A program made the position numbers and the translations under genes. The notes under the pieces are model-generated. The model was not told the origin of the DNA. It searched no databases and worked only from the letters and a program-made list of their open reading frames with translations. 16,619 nucleotides of DNA from Flavobacteriaceae bacterium (GTDB lineage Bacteria; Bacteroidota; Bacteroidia; Flavobacteriales; Flavobacteriaceae), in the NCBI GenBank assembly GCA_029253805.1, contig JAQWYU010000153.1, forward strand, positions 1-16,619, given 5' to 3'. This document shows positions 1-7,895 of this stretch, piece after piece. Position 1 is the first letter of the stretch, and each line of letters opens with the position of its first letter.

Positions 1-1353
1 TACTTAGAGTATTTGGATTGGATTAAACGAGTTTACCCTCCTAGTGACGAAAAGTTTAAAGAAATATACGCGAGTGCAGTCCCTGATACGCTGGTTTGGA
101 GAAATCGTTTAGGAAACAGCGAAGTGTATGTAGAAAATTATCTGAGACATCCAGCTTTTATGAACTACCCTGTTGTTGGAGTTAGTTGGATTCAAGCGGT
201 TCAATATGCTGAATGGAGATCTGACAGAGTCGCTGAAATTGGTTTACAAAAAGAGGGATATCTTTTGAGAGATTCAAATATAAATAATACATCTGCAGAT
301 AGTAATTTTAGTATTGATACTTATATCAACGCTCCAGAAAAAACATTTAATGGTGATTCGTTGGTCCTACAAGGAGGCAAGCGTAAGTTTAAAAAAGATA
401 GCTTAGGGAAAAATATCAATATTTATGCCGATCGAGAAACAGGAGCAGTTCAGTTAAAGTATAGACTCCCAACTGAATCCGAGTGGGAGTATGCAGCGCT
501 TGGTTTAACAGAATTAAGAAATTACAACATATACAGAGGTAGGAAAAAATATCCCTGGGATGGTCAGTACTCAAGATCTGGTGACCGAAAAAAGAGAGGT
601 GATCAATTGGCTAATTTCAAACAAGGAAAAGGAGATTATGGTGGTATTGCTGGATGGTCTGATGATGGTGCCGACATAACCAATGAAGTTATGTCTTACG
701 AGCCCAACGATTTTGGTTTGTATGATATGGCTGGGAATGTCTCTGAATGGGTAGCAGATGTATATCGCCCTGTTGTGGATGACGATTTTAGCGATTTTGG
801 ATATTACAGAGGAAATGTTTACACCAAAAATGTAATCGGCTCTGACGGTAAAAATGTAGTTGTTGGAGTTGATGACATACAATATGAAACTTTATCGACA
901 GGTAAAGTTGTCGCAAAAACTCTCCCAGGCCAGCTAGAAAGAGTTGCAGTTGATGAGTCAGATATGTTGAATCGTCAAAGAACAAATTTTGACCAAAGTA
1001 ACAACATAAATTTTAGAGATGGAGATAGAGCTTCTTCAAGAAAATTTGATGATTTTGAGAGCGGTTCGAATAGTTCAACAAATGAAAAGGAAACTCGTGA
1101 TATGTACAATTCTCCTGTTTATAAAGACCCTAATGGAGGATTAATTTTTGACAGCTCTAATGACAGAACTTCTTTGATTAATGATGAAGTGAGGGTATAT
1201 AAAGGTGGTTCTTGGAAAGATAGAGAATATTGGTTAGATCCAGCACAAAGACGCTATTACCCTCAGCAAATGGCTACCTTGGATATCGGATTCAGGTGTG
1301 CAATGTCTAGAGTTGGTTCTAAATCATTATCAAAAAAGAAAAGGAAAAATTAA
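1..1353 (+). CDS. gldJ: Gliding motility/T9SS lipoprotein GldJ, 5'-truncated by window edge
   Basis: GldJ is an outer-membrane-associated lipoprotein needed for Flavobacterium-type gliding and for the type IX secretion system, where it stabilises GldK (family knowledge). The reading frame is open from base 1, so the N-terminus with its lipoprotein signal lies upstream; a TTG at 13 is not a real start. The protein has the formylglycine-generating-enzyme-like (sulfatase-modifying factor) fold: YPVVGVSW at 166-189, RLPTESEWEYAA at 463-498, FGLYDMAGNVSEW at 712-750, KGGSW at 1201-1215 and GFRCAMSRVG at 1288-1317. A hydrophilic, poorly conserved stretch of about 150 residues separates the last two blocks from the AGNVSEW block, as is typical of GldJ. 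The C-terminus is a short Lys/Arg-rich tail (KSLSKKKRKN). The C-terminal region of Flavobacterium johnsoniae GldJ is reported to matter for gliding. The murF neighbour fits flavobacterial gene order. GldK is the nearest alternative, but the sequence blocks and the murF neighbour favour GldJ. Confidence 0.95.
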   Translation, partial: YLEYLDWIKRVYPPSDEKFKEIYASAVPDTLVWRNRLGNSEVYVENYLRHPAFMNYPVVGVSWIQAVQYAEWRSDRVAEIGLQKEGYLLRDSNINNTSADSNFSIDTYINAPEKTFNGDSLVLQGGKRKFKKDSLGKNINIYADRETGAVQLKYRLPTESEWEYAALGLTELRNYNIYRGRKKYPWDGQYSRSGDRKKRGDQLANFKQGKGDYGGIAGWSDDGADITNEVMSYEPNDFGLYDMAGNVSEWVADVYRPVVDDDFSDFGYYRGNVYTKNVIGSDGKNVVVGVDDIQYETLSTGKVVAKTLPGQLERVAVDESDMLNRQRTNFDQSNNINFRDGDRASSRKFDDFESGSNSSTNEKETRDMYNSPVYKDPNGGLIFDSSNDRTSLINDEVRVYKGGSWKDREYWLDPAQRRYYPQQMATLDIGFRCAMSRVGSKSLSKKKRKN

Positions 1354-1377
1354 TTTTCATTCATTGTAAAATATTAA

Positions 1378-1409
1378 GTCCTAACAATTAAAATTGTTAG
1401 GACTTTTTT
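1378..1409 (+). terminator. Intrinsic terminator after gldJ
   Basis: GTCCTAACAATT (1378-1389) and AATTGTTAGGAC (1392-1403) form a perfect 12-bp inverted repeat around AA. In RNA this would be an 11-bp stem with a 4-nt loop. It is followed at once by six T (1404-1409). It lies 24 bp after the gldJ stop and ends 14 nt before the murF ATG, so it could also reduce or tune murF transcription from the gldJ side. Confidence 0.9.
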
Positions 1410-1423
1410 ATTAATTTTAAAAG

Positions 1424-2707
1424 ATGGAAATAAACCAAATTCATAAACTTTTTTTGAGTTGTTCAGGCGTTTCCACTGACACTCGAAATATTGAAACTGA
1501 TGCAATGTTTTTTGCACTCAAAGGTCCTAGTTTTAATGGTAATAAGTATGCACTTGATGCGGTAGATAAAGGTGCTAAATATGCCATAGTTGATGAGGTT
1601 TCAGATTCATGTAATGAAAAAATTGTTCATGTAGATGATGTTTTAAAGACTTTACAAGATTTAGCAAGTTTTCATAGAGAATATTTAGGCTTACCAATAG
1701 TTGCTTTAACTGGAAGTAATGGTAAAACAACAACTAAAGAACTAATTAATAATATCCTCCAGCAACGCTATAAAACAATAGCAACCGATGGTAATCTTAA
1801 CAACCATATCGGAGTACCCTTAACTCTTTTAAGAATGACTTTTGATACTGAAATCGGTATTGTTGAGATGGGCGCCAATCATGCTAAGGAAATAAAGCTG
1901 CTTTGTGACATAGCAAAGCCAAATGTAGGTTATATCACCAATTTTGGAAAAGCCCACCTTGAAGGTTTCGGATCTGAAAAAGGGGTTCTGCTCGCTAAAA
2001 GTGAGTTGTATGATTATCTAAAAGCTATCAAGGGTTTGATAGTTATAAATTTAGACGATTACAAACAGTTAAATCAAGTGGGTGAATATTCAAATATTTT
2101 TTCTTTTTCAGAATCTAAACAATCTTCAGTTAATATAAGTTTATTAGAATCTCAGCCTTTTTTGAATGTTTCATTTTCTGATACAATAATTAAGACAAAT
2201 TTAGTAGGGGTTTATAATTTTCATAATATAGCAGCTGCATTAGCAGTTGGCGTTTATTTCAAACTCACACCCCAACAGCTTAAAATTGGAATTGAAAATT
2301 ATGTTTCAGCAAATAACCGCTCTCAAATTATAAAGCAAAAGTCCAACCAGATTTTATTAGACGCCTATAATGCCAATCCAAGTAGTATGAAAGTTGCATT
2401 GGAAAATTTTAAACTAATCCAAAACTCAAATAAACTTGTCATACTAGGAGATATGTTTGAGTTGGGAGCCACTAGTGCGAAAGAACATTTATTGATCATA
2501 AATCAAGCAATCTTAACCAAGGGGTGTACGTTTTATTTTGTAGGATCTCATTTTTTTGAGCAAAAAACACCTCACTCAACTTTTCTTTTTTTCGAAACAT
2601 TTGAACTCCTCCAATCTCATTTGAAAAAAACAACTATTTCGGATACACACATTTTAGTAAAAGGTTCCCGTGGAATGGCTTTAGAACGTATTTTGGAACT
2701 GATCTAG
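1424..2707 (+). CDS. murF: UDP-N-acetylmuramoyl-tripeptide--D-alanyl-D-alanine ligase (MurF)
   Basis: MurF is the cytoplasmic ATP-dependent ligase that adds D-Ala-D-Ala to UDP-MurNAc-tripeptide, the last soluble step of the peptidoglycan precursor pathway. The 427-residue product is slightly shorter than the E. coli enzyme. It has the three Mur ligase domains in order. The N-terminal substrate domain carries STDTR (17-21). The central ATPase domain has the P-loop GSNGKTTT (97-104), EMGANH (148-153), ITNFGKAHLE (171-180) and an AKSE motif whose Lys192 fits the carbamylated lysine of Mur ligases. The C-terminal domain has DAYNANPSSM, LGDMFELG and KGSRGMALE. The ATG at 1424 is the first in frame and lies 14 nt past the terminator T-run. 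No SD-like sequence is visible, as expected for Bacteroidota, and I see no TAnnTTTG promoter box between gldJ and murF. Confidence 0.96.
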   Translation: MEINQIHKLFLSCSGVSTDTRNIETDAMFFALKGPSFNGNKYALDAVDKGAKYAIVDEVSDSCNEKIVHVDDVLKTLQDLASFHREYLGLPIVALTGSNGKTTTKELINNILQQRYKTIATDGNLNNHIGVPLTLLRMTFDTEIGIVEMGANHAKEIKLLCDIAKPNVGYITNFGKAHLEGFGSEKGVLLAKSELYDYLKAIKGLIVINLDDYKQLNQVGEYSNIFSFSESKQSSVNISLLESQPFLNVSFSDTIIKTNLVGVYNFHNIAAALAVGVYFKLTPQQLKIGIENYVSANNRSQIIKQKSNQILLDAYNANPSSMKVALENFKLIQNSNKLVILGDMFELGATSAKEHLLIINQAILTKGCTFYFVGSHFFEQKTPHSTFLFFETFELLQSHLKKTTISDTHILVKGSRGMALERILELI

Positions 2708-2900
2708 TTAGAGAAATTTTGATTATGCAGCTGTATTAAGATTAGCTTTTGTTAAGGAGTCAAATCTTCAACTTACTAGTAACCCATGATATAGTAATGA
2801 TGTGAATATGCTACTTAATTTTTGATTTATGGATTTTGAATTCAATAAACATTTATAAATAGATAACTGTATAATTTTTTTTGTAGAACTAAACTATTTG

Positions 2901-2919
2901 ATAGTTTTATAAAAACTAT
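2901..2919. repeat. Short AT-rich inverted repeat upstream of the CapA-like gene
   Basis: ATAGTTTT (2901-2908) and AAAACTAT (2912-2919) form an 8-bp inverted repeat around ATA. It is not followed by a T-run, so it is not a clear terminator. It ends 12 bp before the TATTTTTG box and could be an operator. The remainder of the 2708-2980 gap holds only very short ORFs and no recognisable RNA gene. Confidence 0.35.
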
Positions 2920-2931
2920 AAGCTTTATCCG

Positions 2932-2939
2932 TATTTTTG
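2932..2939 (+). promoter_or_regulatory. Putative -7 promoter box (TATTTTTG) for the CapA-like gene
   Basis: TATTTTTG matches the Bacteroidota -7 consensus TAnnTTTG and lies 41 nt before the ATG at 2981. I find no TTG at the expected 17-23 bp upstream, so only half of the promoter is supported. In AT-rich DNA such an octamer can occur by chance. Confidence 0.4.
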
Positions 2940-2980
2940 TATTAATTCCAAGCTATTTTTAATTATTAAAATATATAACT

Positions 2981-4039
2981 ATGCGACTTTTATTAAAATT
3001 ATTTTTGTTTTCAAGTATTTCTGCAGTGAGTCAGACTGATGCAGGTCAAGAAAATATTTCAGAAAAAAGTTATTCTCTAACTGCTGTTGGCGATATAATG
3101 ATTGGGACTAACTATCCATCTGATAGCTACTTACCTCCAAATGATGGTGTTGGTTTTTTTGATTCTGTCTCAGAAATATTAAATAAATCTGATATTACAT
3201 TTGGTAATTTAGAGGGAGTTATAATGTCAGAAAATATTTCACCTAGAAAGAGATGTAAAAACCCAAAAAATTGTTACGTATTTAAAATGCCTGATAATTA
3301 TGTAAATCATATTAAAAATGCGGGGTTTAACCTTTTAAGTATAGCTAACAACCACATAAATGACTTTGGATCTAAGGGTGTTTTAAATACCACTAAGCTA
3401 TTAGATGAATCTGAAATTTCTTATGCAGGAACTATTAATAACCCCACAACTATATTTAATTTTAAAGGAATTAAAGTTGGTTTCTGTGCATTTTCTCCAA
3501 ATTACGGAACTGTTAATATAAACAACTTAAAAAATGCTAAAAAAATTGTATCGGACTTGAATAGTAAAGTTGATATTGTAATCGTATCATTTCATGCTGG
3601 AGGCGAGGGAGAAAATTTTCAACATATTTCAAATAAAAATGAAATTTATTTAGGAGAGAATAGAGGAAACCCATATTTATTTGCAAGACAAATGATTGAC
3701 CAAGGAGCTGATATAATATTAGGTCATGGTCCACATGTGTCCCGTGCAATAGATATATATAAAAATAAGTTTATTGCGTATAGTTTAGGAAATTTTGCTA
3801 CTTACGGTAGGTTTAGTCTTAGGGGGCCAAAAGGTATATCCCCAATAGTTGAAATTAAATTTGATAGTAAAGGTGATTTTATTTCTGGAAAAATTACTTC
3901 TGTCAAGCTAGTAAATGGTGGCATTCCTGTTATTGATAAAAAGAACTCTGCCCTTCAAATTATTACAGATTTAGTAAAAGATGATCTTCCAGAAAGTACG
4001 ATTAGAATTAGCAGTAATGGAGAGTTTTTTAAAGATTAG
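2981..4039 (+). CDS. Exported CapA-family (PGA_cap) protein, metallophosphatase fold
   Basis: The protein belongs to the CapA/PGA_cap family, whose fold resembles calcineurin-like phosphatases. CapA itself takes part in poly-gamma-glutamate capsule synthesis, but many family members have no known substrate. Motifs visible in the 352 residues are AVGDIMIG (35-42), GNLEG (75-79), ANNHINDFG (122-130), SFHAGGE (203-209), GHGPHV (248-253) and SLGNF (268-272). Asp38, Asn123, His125, His205, His249 and His252 are plausible metal or catalytic ligands. Residues 1-17 look like a signal peptide (MRLLLKLFLF then small residues), so the enzyme probably acts in the periplasm. A basic patch with two cysteines (Cys92, Cys98) could form a disulfide. 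No capB, capC or capD-like gene is nearby, so a capsule role is not supported here. A cell-wall or polymer hydrolase role is equally possible. Confidence 0.85.
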   Translation: MRLLLKLFLFSSISAVSQTDAGQENISEKSYSLTAVGDIMIGTNYPSDSYLPPNDGVGFFDSVSEILNKSDITFGNLEGVIMSENISPRKRCKNPKNCYVFKMPDNYVNHIKNAGFNLLSIANNHINDFGSKGVLNTTKLLDESEISYAGTINNPTTIFNFKGIKVGFCAFSPNYGTVNINNLKNAKKIVSDLNSKVDIVIVSFHAGGEGENFQHISNKNEIYLGENRGNPYLFARQMIDQGADIILGHGPHVSRAIDIYKNKFIAYSLGNFATYGRFSLRGPKGISPIVEIKFDSKGDFISGKITSVKLVNGGIPVIDKKNSALQIITDLVKDDLPESTIRISSNGEFFKD

Positions 4040-4079
4040 TTTTTTTATTTATACTTAATTTCAAACAGACACTAAAGTT

Positions 4080-4805
4080 TTGATCTTTTTAGTTAATCAA
4101 ACATTTCCAAATTATACAATTGATTTCATGTCAAATGAATGGATTGTAAATAATAGTATTGTTATCGCTGTTATTGGTTTGTTTCTAATAATTGGGCGCA
4201 AATTATCTGCCCAAAACAGCACAAGAGTTACGTATTTAATGGGTGCTATTTTGTTTTTTTCGTCTGTGATAACTCCCTTGCGCACCGCTTTAAATGGGGA
4301 CTGGAATATCGTTACTGATCTGCCCTTTCATCTTTGTGGGATTTCTGGTTTAATTTGTTCTTTTCTCCCTTTTGTTAAACGAAAGCAGTTTTTATTTGAT
4401 TTTGTATTTTATTCTGGTATTATTGGTGGTATAATGTCTTTTCTTACACCTCAAATGAATGGCTATGATGGTAGTCATTTTGCCTATCTTGAATATTATG
4501 TAAGACACATCTTAATTTTATTATTACCTCTTTTTATGTTCAAAAATTTAAATATTCAGCCTTCTAGGTATTCGAGTATTAAATCTTTTTTGATTTTAAA
4601 TCTTTTGATGATTTTCATCATGCCATTAAATTTCTATCTTGGGTCAAATTACATGTATTTAGCTGAGCCGCCTGAGGTTAATAATCCTTTAGTAGTAGGA
4701 GTATGGCCTTACTATCTCTTATGGTTTGAGGTTTTTATTTTAGGGCTTATGGCTGCATTTTATGGTCTGTCTAGGCTAAAATTAAATGTAAAGCGGCCCA
4801 ATTAA
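4080..4805 (+). CDS. YwaF/TIGR02206-type integral membrane protein
   Basis: A hydrophobic protein of up to 241 residues with about seven predicted membrane segments (roughly residues 26-39, 50-66, 84-99, 105-122, 141-156, 167-188 and 208-230). The LPFHLC motif (81-86) and the late YMYLAEPP...NPLVVGVWPYYL block (191-213) are characteristic of the TIGR02206/YwaF family, whose function is unknown. The start is uncertain. The frame opens after a stop at 4056-4058, and the first usable codon is TTG at 4080; the first ATG is at 4128, giving 225 residues. The segment QTFPNYTIDF before that ATG resembles the N-terminal block of other family members, which favours the TTG. The gene follows the CapA-like gene by 40 bp on the same strand and may share its transcript. 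Confidence 0.8.
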   Translation: MIFLVNQTFPNYTIDFMSNEWIVNNSIVIAVIGLFLIIGRKLSAQNSTRVTYLMGAILFFSSVITPLRTALNGDWNIVTDLPFHLCGISGLICSFLPFVKRKQFLFDFVFYSGIIGGIMSFLTPQMNGYDGSHFAYLEYYVRHILILLLPLFMFKNLNIQPSRYSSIKSFLILNLLMIFIMPLNFYLGSNYMYLAEPPEVNNPLVVGVWPYYLLWFEVFILGLMAAFYGLSRLKLNVKRPN

Positions 4806-4863
4806 ATATTATTTATTAAGGTCTTTGTACCTTCACCAATTAATTTGATTAAATCCTAAGTGT

Positions 4864-5553
4864 ATGAAGCCAACCAAAACAGTAATAATTACAGGAACCA
4901 GTCGTGGTATCGGCTTTGAATTAGTACATCTTTTCGCTAACTCAGGTTATTCTGTTTTAGCACTTTCTCGAAACGCCAGACCAGTTGCAAATTTAAATTT
5001 TGAAAATATAACAGCTTTATCGTTTGATCTTAATAGCTCAAAAGACTATGAACGAGTTGAAGCTTTTGTTTTAAATGAATGGTCTAAAGTAGATATTTTA
5101 ATTAATAATGCTGGAACACTTATAAATAAACCATTTTCGGCCACGACTTTTGAAGATTTTAAACAAGTGTACAATACCAATGTTTTTGGAGTTGCAGAGC
5201 TTACTAGGCGCATGATTCCTTTTATGTCCAAAAATAGTCATGTGGTTACAATTAGCTCTATGGGAGGAGTTCAGGGGTCAGTTAAATTCCCTGGACTGGC
5301 CGCTTACAGTTCTAGCAAGGGTGCGGTGATAACTCTGACTGAATTATTAGCTGAAGAATATAAAGAGTCAGGACCTTCCTTTAATGTACTTGCGTTGGGT
5401 GCTGTACAGACAGAAATGCTGGAAGAAGCATTTCCAGGTTACGAAGCGCCAAACACAGCGGCTCAAATGGGCGCTTATATATTTGAATTTGCTAAAAATG
5501 GGCAACAGTTATACAACGGTAAATTATTACAAATTTCGAGTTCAACGCCCTAG
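4864..5553 (+). CDS. Short-chain dehydrogenase/reductase (classical SDR)
   Basis: A 229-residue NAD(P)-dependent oxidoreductase with a complete classical SDR signature: the Rossmann motif TGTSRGIG (10-17), the NNAG motif (81-84), the catalytic Ser at about 132 in TISSMGG, and YSSSK giving Tyr148 and Lys152. Arg14 in the glycine motif and Arg37 at the end of strand two (LSRN) suggest a preference for NADPH. It is a little shorter than the usual 240-260 residues because the C-terminal substrate loop is reduced. The substrate cannot be inferred. It sits 58 bp after the YwaF-like gene on the same strand; a small 5-bp stem at 4818-4833 lies between them. No SD is apparent. Confidence 0.9.
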   Translation: MKPTKTVIITGTSRGIGFELVHLFANSGYSVLALSRNARPVANLNFENITALSFDLNSSKDYERVEAFVLNEWSKVDILINNAGTLINKPFSATTFEDFKQVYNTNVFGVAELTRRMIPFMSKNSHVVTISSMGGVQGSVKFPGLAAYSSSKGAVITLTELLAEEYKESGPSFNVLALGAVQTEMLEEAFPGYEAPNTAAQMGAYIFEFAKNGQQLYNGKLLQISSSTP

Positions 5554-5627
5554 CAAATACCATGTATTATATTATCAATTCTGAAGGTTTAACAGTTCAG
5601 TAATGGTTATTTAATAAAATATTTCTT

Positions 5628-5635
5628 TACTTTTG
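5628..5635 (+). promoter_or_regulatory. Putative -7 promoter box (TACTTTTG) for ffh-folD
   Basis: TACTTTTG fits TAnnTTTG and lies 22 nt before the ffh ATG, implying a very short leader. No convincing TTG -33 element lies 17-23 bp upstream. The position directly before a housekeeping gene makes this one of the better promoter candidates in the window. Confidence 0.5.
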
Positions 5636-5657
5636 TATCCTTACAAAATTCAATTTT

Positions 5658-6989
5658 ATGTTCAATAATTTAAGTGAAAAATTAGATAAGGCTCTTCACG
5701 TCCTTAAAGGTCATGGGCGTATTTCAGAAATCAATGTGGCTGAAACCCTTAAAGAAGTTCGACGGGCTTTGTTGGACGCTGACGTTAATTATAAAATTGC
5801 TAAAGAGTTTACCAATCGTGTTAAACAAAAAGCACTAGGTCAAAATGTATTGACAACCCTTCATCCAGGCCAATTGATGGTAAAAATTGTAAAGGATGAG
5901 CTCACCGCATTAATGGGAAACGATGTAGAAGGTGTTAATTTATCAGCAAATCCAAGTGTGATTTTAATGTCTGGTTTGCAAGGGTCTGGTAAAACTACTT
6001 TTTCTGGAAAGCTTGCTAATTTTTTAAAAGTAAAAAAAGCTAAAAATCTAATGCTGGTTGCCTGCGATATATACCGTCCAGCTGCCATTGATCAGTTGCA
6101 TATCGTAGGAGAACAAGTAGGTGTTGAGGTTTACAGTGATCAAGGCAATAATGATCCAGTAGCTATTGCAAAAGCTGGCATTGCGGCTGCAAAAGCCAAA
6201 GGCTGTAATGTTGTTATTATTGATACTGCGGGTCGTTTGGCGATTGATGAAGCGATGATGAGCGAAATAGCGAATATTCATTCTGCAGTGCAGCCACAAG
6301 AAACGTTATTTGTAGTAGATGCAATGACAGGGCAAGATGCAGTCAATACTGCGAAAGCATTTAACGATATACTTAATTTTGATGGAGTCGTCCTTACAAA
6401 ACTTGACGGAGATACTCGTGGTGGAGCTGCAATTTCGATAAAGTCAGTAGTCAATAAACCAATCAAGTTTATTGGAACTGGCGAAAAAATGGAGGCAATT
6501 GATGTTTTCTATCCAGCTCGTATGGCCGAGCGGATCTTGGGAATGGGAGATGTAGTTTCCTTAGTTGAGCGTGCACAAGAACAATTTGATGAGCAAGAGG
6601 CTAGAAAAATTCAAAAAAAAATAGCTAAAAATCAATTCGGTTTTGATGATTTTTTATCTCAAATACAGCAGGTTAAAAAGATGGGTAATATGAAAGATCT
6701 TATGGGAATGATCCCTGGTGCCGGAAAGGTGATGAAAGATGTAGATATAGACGATGATGCTTTTAAGCACATTGAAGCTATTATCCAGTCAATGACTCCT
6801 AAAGAGCGTGCCAAGCCAGCCCTACTAAACAACAGCCGTAAAAAACGAATTGGCTCTGGATCTGGAACATCTATCCAGCAAGTGAATCAACTGATGAAAC
6901 AGTTTAATCAGATGAGTAAAATGATGAAGATGATGCAAGGCGGTGGGGGTCGAAGAATGATGGAAATGATGAAAAATATGCCACGATAA
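5658..6989 (+). CDS. ffh: Signal recognition particle protein Ffh (SRP54)
   Basis: Ffh binds 4.5S RNA and signal sequences on ribosomes and delivers nascent membrane proteins to FtsY at the inner membrane in a GTP-dependent cycle. The 443-residue protein has all three domains. The N domain is a helical bundle (1-95) with the ALLDADV motif. The G domain has the P-loop GLQGSGKTT (106-114), DTAGR (189-193) and TKLD (247-250). The methionine-rich M domain (from about 325) holds the RNA-binding segment NNSRKKRIGSGSG (391-403). The C-terminal tail has dense Met residues and GGGGRR. Length matches the usual 440-460 residues. FolD follows 23 bp downstream on the same strand, and the pair probably forms one transcript. 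Confidence 0.98.
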   Translation: MFNNLSEKLDKALHVLKGHGRISEINVAETLKEVRRALLDADVNYKIAKEFTNRVKQKALGQNVLTTLHPGQLMVKIVKDELTALMGNDVEGVNLSANPSVILMSGLQGSGKTTFSGKLANFLKVKKAKNLMLVACDIYRPAAIDQLHIVGEQVGVEVYSDQGNNDPVAIAKAGIAAAKAKGCNVVIIDTAGRLAIDEAMMSEIANIHSAVQPQETLFVVDAMTGQDAVNTAKAFNDILNFDGVVLTKLDGDTRGGAAISIKSVVNKPIKFIGTGEKMEAIDVFYPARMAERILGMGDVVSLVERAQEQFDEQEARKIQKKIAKNQFGFDDFLSQIQQVKKMGNMKDLMGMIPGAGKVMKDVDIDDDAFKHIEAIIQSMTPKERAKPALLNNSRKKRIGSGSGTSIQQVNQLMKQFNQMSKMMKMMQGGGGRRMMEMMKNMPR

Positions 6990-7012
6990 ATGCAATTTAA
7001 TCACCAATTATA

Positions 7013-7891
7013 ATGATTTTATTAGACGGAAAACAAATAAGTGCTGATATAAAAGCTGAAATTGCTTTAGCAGTTACTGAAATTAAAAAAGAAGGGAAAC
7101 GAGCACCGCATTTGGCGGCAGTTATTGTTGGTAACAATGGAGCTAGTATGACATATGTAGGGGCCAAAGTTAAGGCTTGTGAGCTTGTTGGTTTCAGTTC
7201 AACCTTAATTGATTTACCTGCTCAAACAACAGAAGTCGAATTATTAGCTAAAATACATGCGCTAAACGATAATCTTGAAATAGATGGTTTTATTGTGCAG
7301 CTTCCACTTCCTGAACATATTGATGAACAAAAGATTTTGATGGCAGTACATCCAGACAAAGATGTGGATGGATTTCACCCTACCAATGTTGGTAGAATGG
7401 CACTTGATTTACCAACTTTTCTGTCTGCAACTCCCTATGGAATCATGGAGCTGCTTGAGCGCTATAAAGTTCCAACTTCAGGAAAGCATGTTGTGGTTAT
7501 AGGTCGGAGTCATATTGTTGGACGGCCAATGAGTATATTAATGAGTCAAAAGCGACCTGCAGGAGACTCAACAGTAACTATAGCTCATAGCCGTACGACA
7601 AACTTAGAAAAACTTACTTTAGAAGCAGATATCATAGTTGCTGCATTGGGAATACCTGAATTTTTAAAAGCTGAAATGGTAAAACCAGGTGCCGTTATTA
7701 TTGATGTGGGAATTACAAGAGTCCCTGACGAAACTAAAAAAAGAGGATACAGAATCGCAGGAGACGTTGATTTTGAAAGTGTATCTAAAAAAGCAGGTTA
7801 TATTACACCAGTTCCTGGTGGAGTCGGTCCAATGACCATAGCAATGTTGCTTAAAAACACGCTTTTAGCTTTCGGACGTAATGCTTCTTAA
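7013..7891 (+). CDS. folD: Bifunctional methylenetetrahydrofolate dehydrogenase/cyclohydrolase (FolD)
   Basis: FolD interconverts 5,10-methylene-, methenyl- and 10-formyl-tetrahydrofolate, supplying one-carbon units for purine and formyl-methionine synthesis in the cytoplasm. The 292-residue product has the full family signature: Tyr48 and catalytic Lys52 in TYVGAKVKACE, QLPLP (96-100), DKDVDGFHPTNVG (115-127) with Asp119, the NAD(P) site GRSHIVGRP (164-172), AHSRT, and the C-terminal TPVPGGVGPMT (265-275). The loop QKRPAGDST before the VTIAHS strand is slightly longer than in E. coli FolD. The gene starts 23 bp after ffh. Its stop codon lies 4 bp from the stop codon of the convergent VOC gene, and no terminator separates them. 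Confidence 0.97.
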   Translation: MILLDGKQISADIKAEIALAVTEIKKEGKRAPHLAAVIVGNNGASMTYVGAKVKACELVGFSSTLIDLPAQTTEVELLAKIHALNDNLEIDGFIVQLPLPEHIDEQKILMAVHPDKDVDGFHPTNVGRMALDLPTFLSATPYGIMELLERYKVPTSGKHVVVIGRSHIVGRPMSILMSQKRPAGDSTVTIAHSRTTNLEKLTLEADIIVAALGIPEFLKAEMVKPGAVIIDVGITRVPDETKKRGYRIAGDVDFESVSKKAGYITPVPGGVGPMTIAMLLKNTLLAFGRNAS

Positions 7892-7895
7892 TGAG

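Noticed and set aside
571..985. Minus-strand open frames inside gldJ
   Set aside because: They are antisense to a clearly conserved gldJ reading frame, show no family motifs and have no start context.
2712..2789. Short open stretch after murF reading DYAAVLRLAFVKE, possibly a gene remnant
   Set aside because: It has no start codon, only about 25 codons and no recognisable homology. It is too short to call a pseudogene.
4818..4833. AAGGT/ACCTT hairpin between the YwaF-like gene and the SDR gene
   Set aside because: The 5-bp stem has no T-run after it on the plus strand, so it is not a credible terminator.
6890..6985. Met-rich, purine-rich repeats (ATGATGAAG-like) near the end of ffh as a DNA repeat
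   Set aside because: They are the normal methionine-rich M-domain C-terminus of Ffh, not an independent repeat element.
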